NCBI GenBank assembly: GCA_007120555.1
Contig: SKNL01000242.1
Span: 1-8,193 of the forward strand
Direction: 5' to 3'
Length of the DNA: 8,193 nucleotides
Origin: Balneolales bacterium
Lineage (GTDB): Bacteria > Bacteroidota > Rhodothermia > Balneolales > Natronogracilivirgulaceae
Numbering within the stretch: position 1 is the first letter of the stretch; each line of letters starts with the position of its first letter. Under the pieces are notes generated by a model, which did no database searches, was not told the origin of the DNA, and was given only the letters and a program-made list of their open reading frames with translations. Positions 1 to 5,833 of the stretch are shown here, piece after piece. A program made the position numbers and the translations under genes.

Positions 1-222
1 ATCGCCAATCCGCTGGCGACACTGGCTTCGGTGGCCCTGATGTTCCGCTATTCGCTTAATCACGAAGAAGCAGCCCGCGACCTCGAATCGGCTATCAGCC
101 ATGTGCTGGACAATGGATTTAATTGCAAGGACATGAGCCGCCACGCCCGCAAAGTATTGTCGACCTCCGCCATGGGCGATCAGGTCCTGAAATCACTCAA
201 ACAGATTCACACACCTGCCTAG
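1..222 (+). CDS. leuB: 3-isopropylmalate dehydrogenase, C-terminal end (partial)
   Basis: The reading frame is open from the first base and ends at TAG 220-222, giving the last 73 residues of a beta-decarboxylating dehydrogenase. The stretch IANPLATLASVALMFRYSL matches the conserved region of 3-isopropylmalate dehydrogenases (GKxxANPIATILSAAMLLRYSL-type). It is followed by the usual C-terminal helix with paired acidic residues and by STSAMGDQVLKSL, corresponding to the family's T-x-E-M-G-D end. The enzyme is cytosolic and oxidises and decarboxylates 3-isopropylmalate with NAD in leucine biosynthesis. The substrate-binding and NAD-binding residues lie upstream of the window, so the related isocitrate or tartrate dehydrogenases cannot be fully excluded, but the C-terminus fits LeuB best. 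proC starts 10 bases downstream, suggesting co-transcription. Confidence 0.85.
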   Translation: MANPLATLASVALMFRYSLNHEEAARDLESAISHVLDNGFNCKDMSRHARKVLSTSAMGDQVLKSLKQIHTPA

Positions 223-232
223 ATTCTTCGCC

Positions 233-1048
233 ATGCTGAAAGGAAAAAAAATCGCCATCATCGGTGCCGGAAAGATGGGTGAAACACTGGTCACCCGACT
301 GCTTTCCACCGGCACGCTCAAGAAAGAGCAGCTTTACGTCACGGCCAAACACGACTCCCGCATTTCCCATTTCAAAGAGAAATTTGGCGTAAAAGGATCC
401 ACAGTCAATGCGGATGCGGTTCGTGATGCCGACATCATCCTGCTCTGCGTCAAGCCTCAGATCGCCCCAAAGGTCATTGCCTCAATCCGTGAGTCCATCA
501 ACGCTGAACAGCTCGTGATCTCGATCATGGCCGGCTTCACGATTGCGCAGCTTCAAAAAGCCCTGGTGCTTCCCCTGCCGGTCATCCGCGCCATGCCCAA
601 CACCCCCTGTGAGATCGGGGCCGGAATGACCGTTCTGGCTTCGGGCAACAAAACCAACGGGGATCAGATCCGGTTTGCAGAAGCACTCTTCGGCGCCGTT
701 GGCAAAACCATGGTGCTGGACGAGAAATACTTCGATGCCGTGACCGGGCTGAGTGCCAGCGGTCCGGCCTTCATCTATGTCGTTATCGAAGCACTGGCCG
801 AAGGCGGCGTCAAATGCGGCCTTCCGCGCGATGTGTCCACGGCTCTTGTAGCCCAGGCCTGCCTCGGGGCGGCGCGCATGGTGGCCGAAACCAACCAGCA
901 TCCGGCCATTCTGAAAGATCATGTAACAACACCGGCCGGATGTACCATAGACGGACTGCTCAAACTGGAAGAGGGCGGTATCCGCGTCACCATGATCAAA
1001 GCCGTCGATGAGGCCGCCCGAAAAGCCAAGGTACTTGGTGCAGAATAA
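233..1048 (+). CDS. proC: Pyrroline-5-carboxylate reductase
   Basis: This 271-residue protein catalyses the last step of proline synthesis, reducing 1-pyrroline-5-carboxylate with NAD(P)H in the cytosol. The N-terminal Rossmann fold is clear: beta strand KIAIIGAGKMG (residues 6-16) with the dinucleotide-binding glycine motif. Further landmarks are LLCVKPQ (70-76), RAMPNTP (119-125), SASGPAF (174-180), and the family signature VTTPAGCTIDGLLKLE (231-246), whose Thr residues line the substrate pocket. Length is normal for the family (about 265-280). ATG 233 is the first start after the leuB stop, only 10 bases away. There is no convincing Shine-Dalgarno sequence, so translation may be coupled to leuB. 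An A8 run (244-251) lies in codons 4-7. A 5-bp hairpin at 1026-1038 precedes a T8 run at 1049-1056, but the 10-base gap between them makes it a poor terminator. Confidence 0.96.
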   Translation: MLKGKKIAIIGAGKMGETLVTRLLSTGTLKKEQLYVTAKHDSRISHFKEKFGVKGSTVNADAVRDADIILLCVKPQIAPKVIASIRESINAEQLVISIMAGFTIAQLQKALVLPLPVIRAMPNTPCEIGAGMTVLASGNKTNGDQIRFAEALFGAVGKTMVLDEKYFDAVTGLSASGPAFIYVVIEALAEGGVKCGLPRDVSTALVAQACLGAARMVAETNQHPAILKDHVTTPAGCTIDGLLKLEEGGIRVTMIKAVDEAARKAKVLGAE

Positions 1049-1276
1049 TTTTTTTTGTAACAATCTGCCGTTTTGCCACTCCTTTTAGTAATTAGCATCT
1101 ACAGAAGGCTAATTAATGTAGTTCCTTTCATAGTAGTACCTCTTAAAGAAGCAACAAGTAGTACCACGCAAAGCAGAACCAAGCAACAACTCATAAGTTG
1201 TAACAAGTAGTACCTTTAAAAGCATCAACAAGTAGTACGTTACAAAGCACGATACATCTACTGCTCATGAACTCCG
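1049..1276. other. AT-rich intergenic stretch between proC and a distant terminator
   Basis: No credible ORF is present. The base composition is visibly more AT-rich than the flanking genes. It begins with T8 (1049-1056), then an 8-bp inverted repeat TAATTAGC (1089-1096) / GCTAATTA (1108-1115) with an 11-base loop, then the 25-bp tandem array (1132-1255). A strong + strand terminator follows at 1277-1318. The stretch could be a long proC 3' UTR or a separate non-coding transcript; the sequence alone does not decide. Confidence 0.6.
1132..1255 (+). repeat. Tandem array of about five 25-bp units (minisatellite-like)
   Basis: Units begin at 1132, 1157, 1182, 1206 and 1231, so the period is 25, 25, 24 and 25 bases. 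Each unit has a head AGTAGTACC (exact at 1132, 1157 and 1206; AGTAGTACG at 1231; degenerate AGCAACAAC at 1182) and a looser 16-base tail containing AAAG and usually ending in CAACA or a close variant. The middle unit contains the inverted repeat CAACT-cata-AGTTG (1187-1200). A further head-like GTAGTTCC occurs at 1118-1125, just before the array. The period is not a multiple of three and all frames are interrupted, so this is non-coding. It lacks the uniform repeats and unique spacers of a CRISPR array. Confidence 0.8.
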
Positions 1277-1318
1277 GCAGCCAGGCTATGGCCGGTCACC
1301 TTGCCTGGCTGCTTTTTT
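1277..1318 (+). terminator. Rho-independent terminator
   Basis: A perfect 10-bp stem GCAGCCAGGC (1277-1286) / GCCTGGCTGC (1303-1312) with a 16-base loop is followed directly by T6 (1313-1318). It works for + strand transcripts only, because the other side has no T run. The nearest + strand gene is proC, 228 bases upstream, so it ends either a long leuB-proC transcript or a transcript that starts within the repeat region. Confidence 0.85.
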
Positions 1319-1476
1319 AATTCTGTCCAAGCCTTCCTGTCCATGCTTTTTTTTCTGTCCTCTTCCGGAGTTGATGCACTGTTCCCGTTTCTGCACATGT
1401 CCTGGTGAACAATCCATTCTGAACACGATGGATGTGTTCTCAGGCTGATGGATCCGTTTCGAGCCGGCAATGTGCC
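1319..1476. other. Convergent intergenic stretch with a small hairpin
   Basis: This lies between the + strand terminator and the 3' end of the - strand MFS gene. It contains T8 (1347-1354) and a short inverted repeat GAACAC (1421-1426) / GTGTTC (1434-1439) with a 7-base loop. The hairpin lies about 40 bases past the MFS stop but has no T run in the - direction, so I do not call it a terminator. No credible gene was seen. Confidence 0.5.
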
Positions 1477-2772
1477 CTAGTGCTGGGCGACATGCTCCCT
1501 GCCCCACTCCCGGCGCACGGTCTGCATTTTTTTCAACCGGTTCCATCGCGCCTCCTTTCTGGCCACAACCAGCAGCCAGGTCGAACCGGCGATAACCAGT
1601 CCGGCCGCAAACAGCCAGATGGCCTGACGCAGGGTGAGCAGGTCGTATTCCATGACCAGTGAGGCAATGGTCACCGATGTGGCATGCGAGATCGTGAACA
1701 GCAGCCATTCGGAGCTGAAGATGCGTCCGCGGAACGCATCGGGCGAACGTTTCTGCAACAGGACGGTGCTCATGACCCAATTGGCGCCGGAAGCCGTATG
1801 TGCCACGAATACCAGGGCCAGCATCACCCATATCACTTCCAGAGACCCGATAACCAGGTATAACGTGCCGACCGAGATCATGGCCAGCCCCATCATCATC
1901 ACCCAACGGCGTTCATCGCTGAAGAACCGGCGAATCAGCACAGGTCCGACCGCCGTCCCCAATCCGCGGGCGGAGTAGAGCAATCCCAGTCCGATGCTTC
2001 CGAGCATCAGTATCTCCTCCGAAACCAGTATCAGCATGTACACCAGGGCTCCCATGAAAAACGTGATGGTCCCCTTGGCCAGGGCGGGACGCAGGATATG
2101 TGTATTGGAGAAAATAAACCGGTACCCGTCGATGATGCCCCGGACCGGGTTGCGCAGTGACAGCATGGTCTCCTCGTCCCGGGCATGCGGTATGGTGGCA
2201 CGGAAGATGAACCAGGTCGACAGGATGTAGCCGGTCCCGTTGATCACGAAAACGGCATCAGTGCCCAGCCATGCCGTTGCCAGGCCGCCAATGCCCATAC
2301 CCGTCGTAAAAATGACGCTCCAGGACAGGTTGGATATGATGTTGGCCTTGACCAGATCGTCACCGGTAGTGATGTTGGGTATCGACGCCTGCTTGGCCGG
2401 CTCGAACACTGCCGCAAATCCCATCTGCATGGCTGTGAGCATGTAGACCAGCCACAGCAGGGACGGATCCCGCACAAAAAGGAAGCTCAACACCACTGCC
2501 CCGCGACCGAAATCGCACAACAGCATAAGCATGCGACGGTCAAACCGGTCGGCCACATACCCTGCGAAAGGCGACAGCGCGGCAAAAGAGACAAACTTGA
2601 GAATGATTACCAGTCCCAGCAGAAACTCGGAATCGGAAAAATCGAGTATGATCGTGAACACGGCAATCACCCCAAACCAGTCACCAAAGTTGGATATGAT
2701 CTGGCTCAGCCAGACCCTGCGGAACTGATGATTTTCCCTGAGCAGGGTCAGATATGGTGCCAATCTGTTCAA
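1477..2772 (-). CDS. Major facilitator superfamily exporter (MFS_3/EntS-like)
   Basis: This is a 431-residue inner-membrane protein with about 12 hydrophobic segments, the normal MFS size. The first half carries the MFS cytoplasmic loop motif GYVADRFDRR (residues 71-80) between helices 2 and 3, and FEPAKQASIPNI followed by VKANIISNLSW, a pattern typical of the EntS/MFS_3 branch of drug and siderophore exporters. The second half has a matching loop near FSDERR and the segment LLQKRSPDAFRGRIFS before the last helices. The substrate cannot be read from sequence. The start is TTG (2772-2770), which overlaps the dut stop TGA (2771-2769) by the TTGA arrangement. AGGA lies 5 bases before it, while the stronger AAGGAGG at 2800-2794 is too far away and falls in the conserved dut C-terminus. 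The next Met is near residue 80, inside the fold, so TTG is preferred. Translational coupling with dut is likely. Confidence 0.87.
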   Translation of the reverse strand: MNRLAPYLTLLRENHQFRRVWLSQIISNFGDWFGVIAVFTIILDFSDSEFLLGLVIILKFVSFAALSPFAGYVADRFDRRMLMLLCDFGRGAVVLSFLFVRDPSLLWLVYMLTAMQMGFAAVFEPAKQASIPNITTGDDLVKANIISNLSWSVIFTTGMGIGGLATAWLGTDAVFVINGTGYILSTWFIFRATIPHARDEETMLSLRNPVRGIIDGYRFIFSNTHILRPALAKGTITFFMGALVYMLILVSEEILMLGSIGLGLLYSARGLGTAVGPVLIRRFFSDERRWVMMMGLAMISVGTLYLVIGSLEVIWVMLALVFVAHTASGANWVMSTVLLQKRSPDAFRGRIFSSEWLLFTISHATSVTIASLVMEYDLLTLRQAIWLFAAGLVIAGSTWLLVVARKEARWNRLKKMQTVRREWGREHVAQH

Positions 2773-3212
2773 TGTGTTCCTGTGCTTCCGAATCCTCCTT
2801 CACCCCGCACCGAAGCCGGAAGCTCCTCAACGCCTTGTATTGCGGCCCGGATCACGGGCGCGATCACCATCTGCGCGATGCGATCACCGTGCCTGAATTC
2901 AAACGGCTCATCACCCAGGTTGACAGCCAGCACTTTTACTTCCCCCCGGTAGTCGGAATCAATGGTCCCGGGCGTGTTGAGCATGGTGATGCCATGGCGG
3001 AAGGCCAGTCCGCTCCTGGGACGTATCTGCGCTTCGTATCCCTGCGGCAACGCCATCTGCAGACCCGTCGGTACAAGAGCGCGTCTTCCCGGCTCAAGAA
3101 CTATCGGCTCTTCCAGCGCCGCCCGCAAGTCGAGTCCCGCCGAGTCCGGAGTGGCATAAGCCGGCAATGCAAGTCCTTTCGCATGGGGCAGCTGTTTAAA
3201 AAAAACGTTCAT
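2769..3212 (-). CDS. dut: dUTP diphosphatase (dUTPase)
   Basis: This 147-residue enzyme hydrolyses dUTP to dUMP and pyrophosphate, supplying the dTTP precursor and keeping uracil out of DNA. It forms a trimer in the cytosol. All five family motifs are present in order: SAGLDLRAA (24-32), RPRSGLA (64-70), LNTPGTIDSDYRGEV (78-92, with the catalytic Asp in IDSDYRG), RIAQMVI (111-117), and the glycine-rich RGEGGFGSTG (136-145), whose Phe stacks on the uracil. Length is normal. Start ATG 3212 has no Shine-Dalgarno sequence. It sits in an A/T-rich leader nearly identical to that of the biotin carrier gene at 5834. Codons 3-6 include a T8 run. The stop overlaps the start of the MFS gene. Confidence 0.97.
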   Translation of the reverse strand: MNVFFKQLPHAKGLALPAYATPDSAGLDLRAALEEPIVLEPGRRALVPTGLQMALPQGYEAQIRPRSGLAFRHGITMLNTPGTIDSDYRGEVKVLAVNLGDEPFEFRHGDRIAQMVIAPVIRAAIQGVEELPASVRGEGGFGSTGTH

Positions 3213-3458
3213 CTGTTTATATCATTTCGATTCATAAGGTCAGAATGATCTCACATGACATGATAGGATCATGCTCCTGTGTGTCAGCCGGAGGCTGTCA
3301 TGTTCGGTTCATTCGGTAATAGTGTTGGATAAGATGTCGCCACGACAACTGCCTGCTCTGTTGCAGGCTTTGTTGCCAACTTTGTTGCAGGCTCTGTTGC
3401 TGTATCAATGGCAGTGTCAGTCCGGTTGCTCAGGTGGAATAACCCATATGGAACAGGA
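3213..3458. other. Intergenic stretch upstream of dut
   Basis: It separates the DUF3108-like gene from dut on the - strand and should contain the dut promoter. Seen here: an inverted repeat CAGCC-gga-GGCTG (3285-3297), a GCCTGC-N6-GCAGGC hairpin (3351-3368), and the 12-bp tandem repeats (3355-3402). The 28 bases before and across the dut start match the leader of the gene at 5834. No credible gene was seen. Confidence 0.5.
3355..3402. repeat. Four tandem 12-bp units
   Basis: The units are GCTCTGTTGCAG (3355-3366), GCTTTGTTGCCA (3367-3378), ACTTTGTTGCAG (3379-3390) and GCTCTGTTGCTG (3391-3402), all sharing the core CTNTGTTGC or TTTGTTGC. The array is intergenic, 57 bases past the stop of the DUF3108-like gene on the - strand. 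In one - strand frame it would encode a Gln/Ser-rich repeat, but the upstream gene stops before it and nothing ties that frame to a protein. Confidence 0.75.
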
Positions 3459-4328
3459 TCAGTTCAGTCGCTCATATTCCGCGAGGCGCACCCGAACGCT
3501 GCCGACCCAGATGGAAACACGCGCTTCAAGCGGTATCCGCAGCTCATCATCCATGAAATAAGCTGTAAACTCGCCGGAAAAACCGAAAGGTCCGTCGAAA
3601 CCGGCGTAGCCATCCATAGTATAAGCCCTGATTTCCCTGTCCGGAAAAGCCTTTGAGTTGTAGGATACGCTCTCCGAAGAGAAGTTCATCAGGACTTCGG
3701 ACTGGTCATGGTCAATAAAGATCGGGTATGCCCTCTCCTGGTCCGTCCCCGCAAATAACCGGGAATAGTACATTACGCCCGGACCGCCATCAGCCGGCTG
3801 GTCCAGATCCAGCGTATCAATCAGCTCACCATCTTCGTAGCTGTACACGTACCCCGCTTCATAATCGAAGTCAAACAGATAACGCTCCATCCGTTCATCG
3901 TGTATGGAGTCGTGCCAGAACCGCAGTCCATAAGGTATGGTGTCATTGACCGCCATGAAACTGTGATATCGATGCTCACGATGTCCGACCAGGGGAATCC
4001 TTCTGTTGGATATCATTTCGGTGACCATATGGACTGCCTCCGTGCCACGATGAACCGTATCTCCTTTCAGATAGACGTATACATTGCCCAAACGCAGAAA
4101 CCCATAGCGTACCTCGTATGTGAACTTTTCGTCGGCATCTATGAGTTCATGTATGTCCGGATTCGGGTTGCCTGCCATGCGGCCATGTGGGTTTTCCACG
4201 GCATCAGCCCCCACCGTCGCGCCCGGTACAGCATGGACATCCGGTCCGTCGCCGGTCTCTCCTCTGACCGCCAACATCACAACAAATAATGCCAGAAGCA
4301 GCAATCCGGCCGGGAGGTGATAACGCAT
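3459..4328 (-). CDS. DUF3108-like exported protein
   Basis: This 289-residue protein has an N-terminal hydrophobic segment (about residues 5-20, after a short basic start), consistent with a Sec signal peptide, followed by a low-complexity linker to about residue 60. From there the layout resembles DUF3108 proteins: EKFTYEVRYGFLRLGNVYVYL, then alternating aromatic strands, a central VMYYSRLF segment, and a C-terminal IPLEARVSIWVGSVRVRLAEYE. A beta-rich periplasmic or outer-membrane-associated protein is inferred; its biochemical function is unknown. The start is well supported: GAAGGAG lies 7 bases before ATG 4328, one of the few good ribosome binding sites in the window. The ATG overlaps the stop of the ArsC-like gene by one base (TGATG), so the two are probably translated together. 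I infer the family from pattern memory, not a search. Confidence 0.8.
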   Translation of the reverse strand: MRYHLPAGLLLLALFVVMLAVRGETGDGPDVHAVPGATVGADAVENPHGRMAGNPNPDIHELIDADEKFTYEVRYGFLRLGNVYVYLKGDTVHRGTEAVHMVTEMISNRRIPLVGHREHRYHSFMAVNDTIPYGLRFWHDSIHDERMERYLFDFDYEAGYVYSYEDGELIDTLDLDQPADGGPGVMYYSRLFAGTDQERAYPIFIDHDQSEVLMNFSSESVSYNSKAFPDREIRAYTMDGYAGFDGPFGFSGEFTAYFMDDELRIPLEARVSIWVGSVRVRLAEYERLN

Positions 4329-4678
4329 CAGGAATCTCCTTCAATAAAATTTTGCAGTGCATCTTCATCAAACCCAACCATGATTGCTTCCCCCTTGCGC
4401 AGGACGGGACGTTTGATCATGGTCTGATGCTCGAGCAACACCTCGAACAGGTCATTATCGCTGAGTTCCTTGTCCTGCAGGCCCAGCATTTTCCATTTGC
4501 GGCCCTTGCGATTGACCAGGGTATCAAGCCCTGTCCGCATGACCATTTCTGCCAGTTCGTTGGGACTGAGCGGATCCTTTTTCACATCCCGGAAAGAGTA
4601 GGATATACCCTTTTCGGAAAGCCATTCCTTTGTTTTTTTTATCGTATCGCAGTTGCTGATGCCAATTACTTCCAGCAT
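4328..4678 (-). CDS. ArsC/Spx/YffB-family thioredoxin-fold protein
   Basis: This is a 116-residue cytosolic protein. The N-terminus EVIGISNCDTIKKTKEWL (residues 3-20) matches the YffB branch of the arsenate reductase-like family, with a single Cys10 in C-D-T-I-K-K. Conserved partners follow: LVNRKGRKWKML (54-65), the IKRPVL turn (88-93) whose Arg-Pro is family-wide, and IMVGFDEDALQNF near the end. Members use glutathione or thioredoxin-type chemistry or, in Spx, bind RNA polymerase. True arsenate reduction is not implied, because the extra ArsC determinants cannot be confirmed and no ars genes are nearby. The only Cys is Cys10, so the Spx CxxC redox switch is absent. An A8 run lies in codons 13-16. 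The gene shares a one-base stop/start overlap with the exported protein downstream. Confidence 0.88.
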   Translation of the reverse strand: MLEVIGISNCDTIKKTKEWLSEKGISYSFRDVKKDPLSPNELAEMVMRTGLDTLVNRKGRKWKMLGLQDKELSDNDLFEVLLEHQTMIKRPVLRKGEAIMVGFDEDALQNFIEGDS

Positions 4679-4682
4679 AATT

Positions 4683-4695
4683 CGTTATTTTAACG
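4683..4695. promoter_or_regulatory. Short inverted repeat in the divergent promoter region
   Basis: CGTTA-TTT-TAACG is a perfect 5-bp inverted repeat starting 5 bases upstream of the ArsC-like ATG. It lies between two divergently read gene groups and overlaps a TAAAAT hexamer on the - strand. It could be part of a promoter or a small operator; the short stem makes chance possible. Confidence 0.25.
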
Positions 4696-4794
4696 TTGCA
4701 AGATATCCGTGCATACGGCAGAACATGGAAATTACACATTAATTCACGAAAAAGGAGAAGAAAAGGTTCCCGGAAGACAACCGTTTTTAAAAAG

Positions 4795-5433
4795 ATGAAG
4801 TCAGCAAATGAACGCATATCAACACCGGTGGGATTTCTGACCGGACGCAGCGGAATCCGGAATGGGTTCAGCACGGTTGCCGGCTGGCCTGCCTTGGTGA
4901 ACCGGTCGCTCCTGCTGAAACCGGCCCTGCCGGCACTGACCCTGCTGGTCATCCTGCTGTCCGGATGCTCACGAAGCCAGGATCAGGTCGATTTCGAGCA
5001 GCAGGCCTATCGCACACCGCAAAATTACACGGAAACCACGCCCAACGGCGAAGTGGTCCGGCGTGATGAAGACGACTGGCGCATCGGTCCCATGTTCCAG
5101 GGATTTGTGGATGTACAGGTCCCGCCGCATCCGAATCCCACCCGGGGAGAGCCGGTCAGAATTGAGTTGATAGTGACCGGAATAGGTACGGTAAACGGAT
5201 TGCGGGCCATTTCCTACTTTGACATGTTCGATGAGCGTTCCATGATCACCCACTATATTCATGACCGAAGCCCGCTTGAATTCGGTACACTGATATTCAA
5301 TATCTACCCCGCAGAATTTGATCCGGGCAGAAACTACAGCAATGCCCGTAGCAGGAACGACGGGCTCCACCGGCTTTTCATTTATGATAACCGCTGGAAC
5401 CTGATTACGTATGGCGACATCAAACTCAAATAA
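4795..5433 (+). CDS. Lipoprotein of unknown function
   Basis: I do not recognise the family. The key feature is a lipoprotein signal: a hydrophobic stretch LPALTLLVILLSGC ending in a clear lipobox (L-S-G-C), after which the mature chain begins C-S-R-S-Q. The mature part (about 155 residues) is polar and probably beta-rich, with DDWRIGPMFQGFVDVQVPP, a segment IELIVTG, and an end LFIYDNRWNLITYGDIKL reminiscent of an immunoglobulin-like fold. It is probably anchored in the inner or outer membrane. The start is uncertain. ATG 4795 puts 57 residues before the Cys, which is long for a lipoprotein signal; GTG 4897 gives an ideal 23-residue signal but no clear ribosome binding site. A TTG at 4696 would add an implausible, very basic leader. 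The next gene starts 14 bases downstream. Confidence 0.7.
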   Translation: MKSANERISTPVGFLTGRSGIRNGFSTVAGWPALVNRSLLLKPALPALTLLVILLSGCSRSQDQVDFEQQAYRTPQNYTETTPNGEVVRRDEDDWRIGPMFQGFVDVQVPPHPNPTRGEPVRIELIVTGIGTVNGLRAISYFDMFDERSMITHYIHDRSPLEFGTLIFNIYPAEFDPGRNYSNARSRNDGLHRLFIYDNRWNLITYGDIKLK

Positions 5434-5447
5434 AGCGAGACAAGCCC

Positions 5448-5729
5448 ATGTCCAAAATCACTGAAAGCCAACGGCAGATCCTGCAGCTTCTGATCTATGC
5501 CGAGTCCTACCACCACATCCGCCAGGAAACCGGCCTTTCCCCGGGTGAGGTCCGCGACGACCTGATCACACTCATGCATAAAAACATGATCGAGGTGTTC
5601 GAAAGTGATGGTGGCACTGTTGGCACAAAAGTGCGACATTTCGACAATGACAATCCGGAGTCCTTTTTTTACAGGGCTACCAAATCGGGTCTTGGAGCCA
5701 TGAGGCCTCAGGGCAGCCCCCGTGCATGA
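5448..5729 (+). CDS. Small winged-helix-like protein, possible regulator
   Basis: This is a 93-residue protein with no family name I can give. The pattern fits a compact winged helix: helix TESQRQILQLLIYA (residues 5-18), then YHHIRQETGLSPGEVRDDLITLMHKNMIEVF (21-51), in which TGLSPGEVRDDL looks like a turn plus recognition helix, then a short polar wing, and a closing FFYRATKSGLGAM (73-85) that resembles the Y-x-x-T-x-x-G-L end of PadR/MarR-like small regulators. DNA binding is inferred. It lies 14 bases after the lipoprotein stop and 104 bases before the biotin carrier gene, and an inverted repeat around a TATAAT box lies in that gap. No strong Shine-Dalgarno sequence precedes ATG 5448. The codon choice and clean boundaries favour a real gene. 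Confidence 0.72.
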   Translation: MSKITESQRQILQLLIYAESYHHIRQETGLSPGEVRDDLITLMHKNMIEVFESDGGTVGTKVRHFDNDNPESFFYRATKSGLGAMRPQGSPRA

Positions 5730-5774
5730 CATATCTGCAAACATATCCTCCTGCGGCAACCCGTCACACAGAAG

Positions 5775-5793
5775 CATGATTATAATCGTCATG
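5775..5793 (+). promoter_or_regulatory. Inverted repeat enclosing a TATAAT box
   Basis: CATGA (5775-5779) and TCATG (5789-5793) flank a 9-base centre. Within it lies the perfect palindrome GATTATAATC (5778-5787), which contains TATAAT (5781-5786). The arrangement looks like a -10 box inside an operator, 41 bases upstream of the biotin carrier ATG. No good -35 hexamer is visible 17 bases upstream, so promoter status is tentative. Confidence 0.35.
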
Positions 5794-5833
5794 GACATTC
5801 TATCTGACCTATTGAATCAAAAATTATAAACAG

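Noticed and set aside
1026..1056. proC terminator formed by CCAAG-gta-CTTGG and T8
   Set aside because: The stem is only 5 bp and ends 10 bases before the T run, which is outside the normal geometry of an intrinsic terminator.
482..1063. 193-codon open frame on the - strand
   Set aside because: It is antisense to proC and shows no domain pattern; proC is certain.
1132..1255. CRISPR array
   Set aside because: The units are contiguous 25-mers with drifting tails, not uniform repeats separated by equal-length unique spacers, and no cas gene is present.
1258..1470. 70-codon open frame on the - strand in the convergent intergenic region
   Set aside because: It spans the intrinsic terminator, has no ribosome binding site and no recognisable sequence pattern.
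2185..2952. 255-codon open frame on the + strand
   Set aside because: It runs antisense across the MFS exporter and the start of dut, both supported by conserved motifs. Its composition is rich in His, Gln and Arg without structure.
3271..3561. 96-codon + strand frame containing the repeat LLQALLPTLLQALLL
   Set aside because: The leucine-rich part is only the translation of the 12-bp DNA repeats, and the frame overlaps the end of the DUF3108-like gene antisense.
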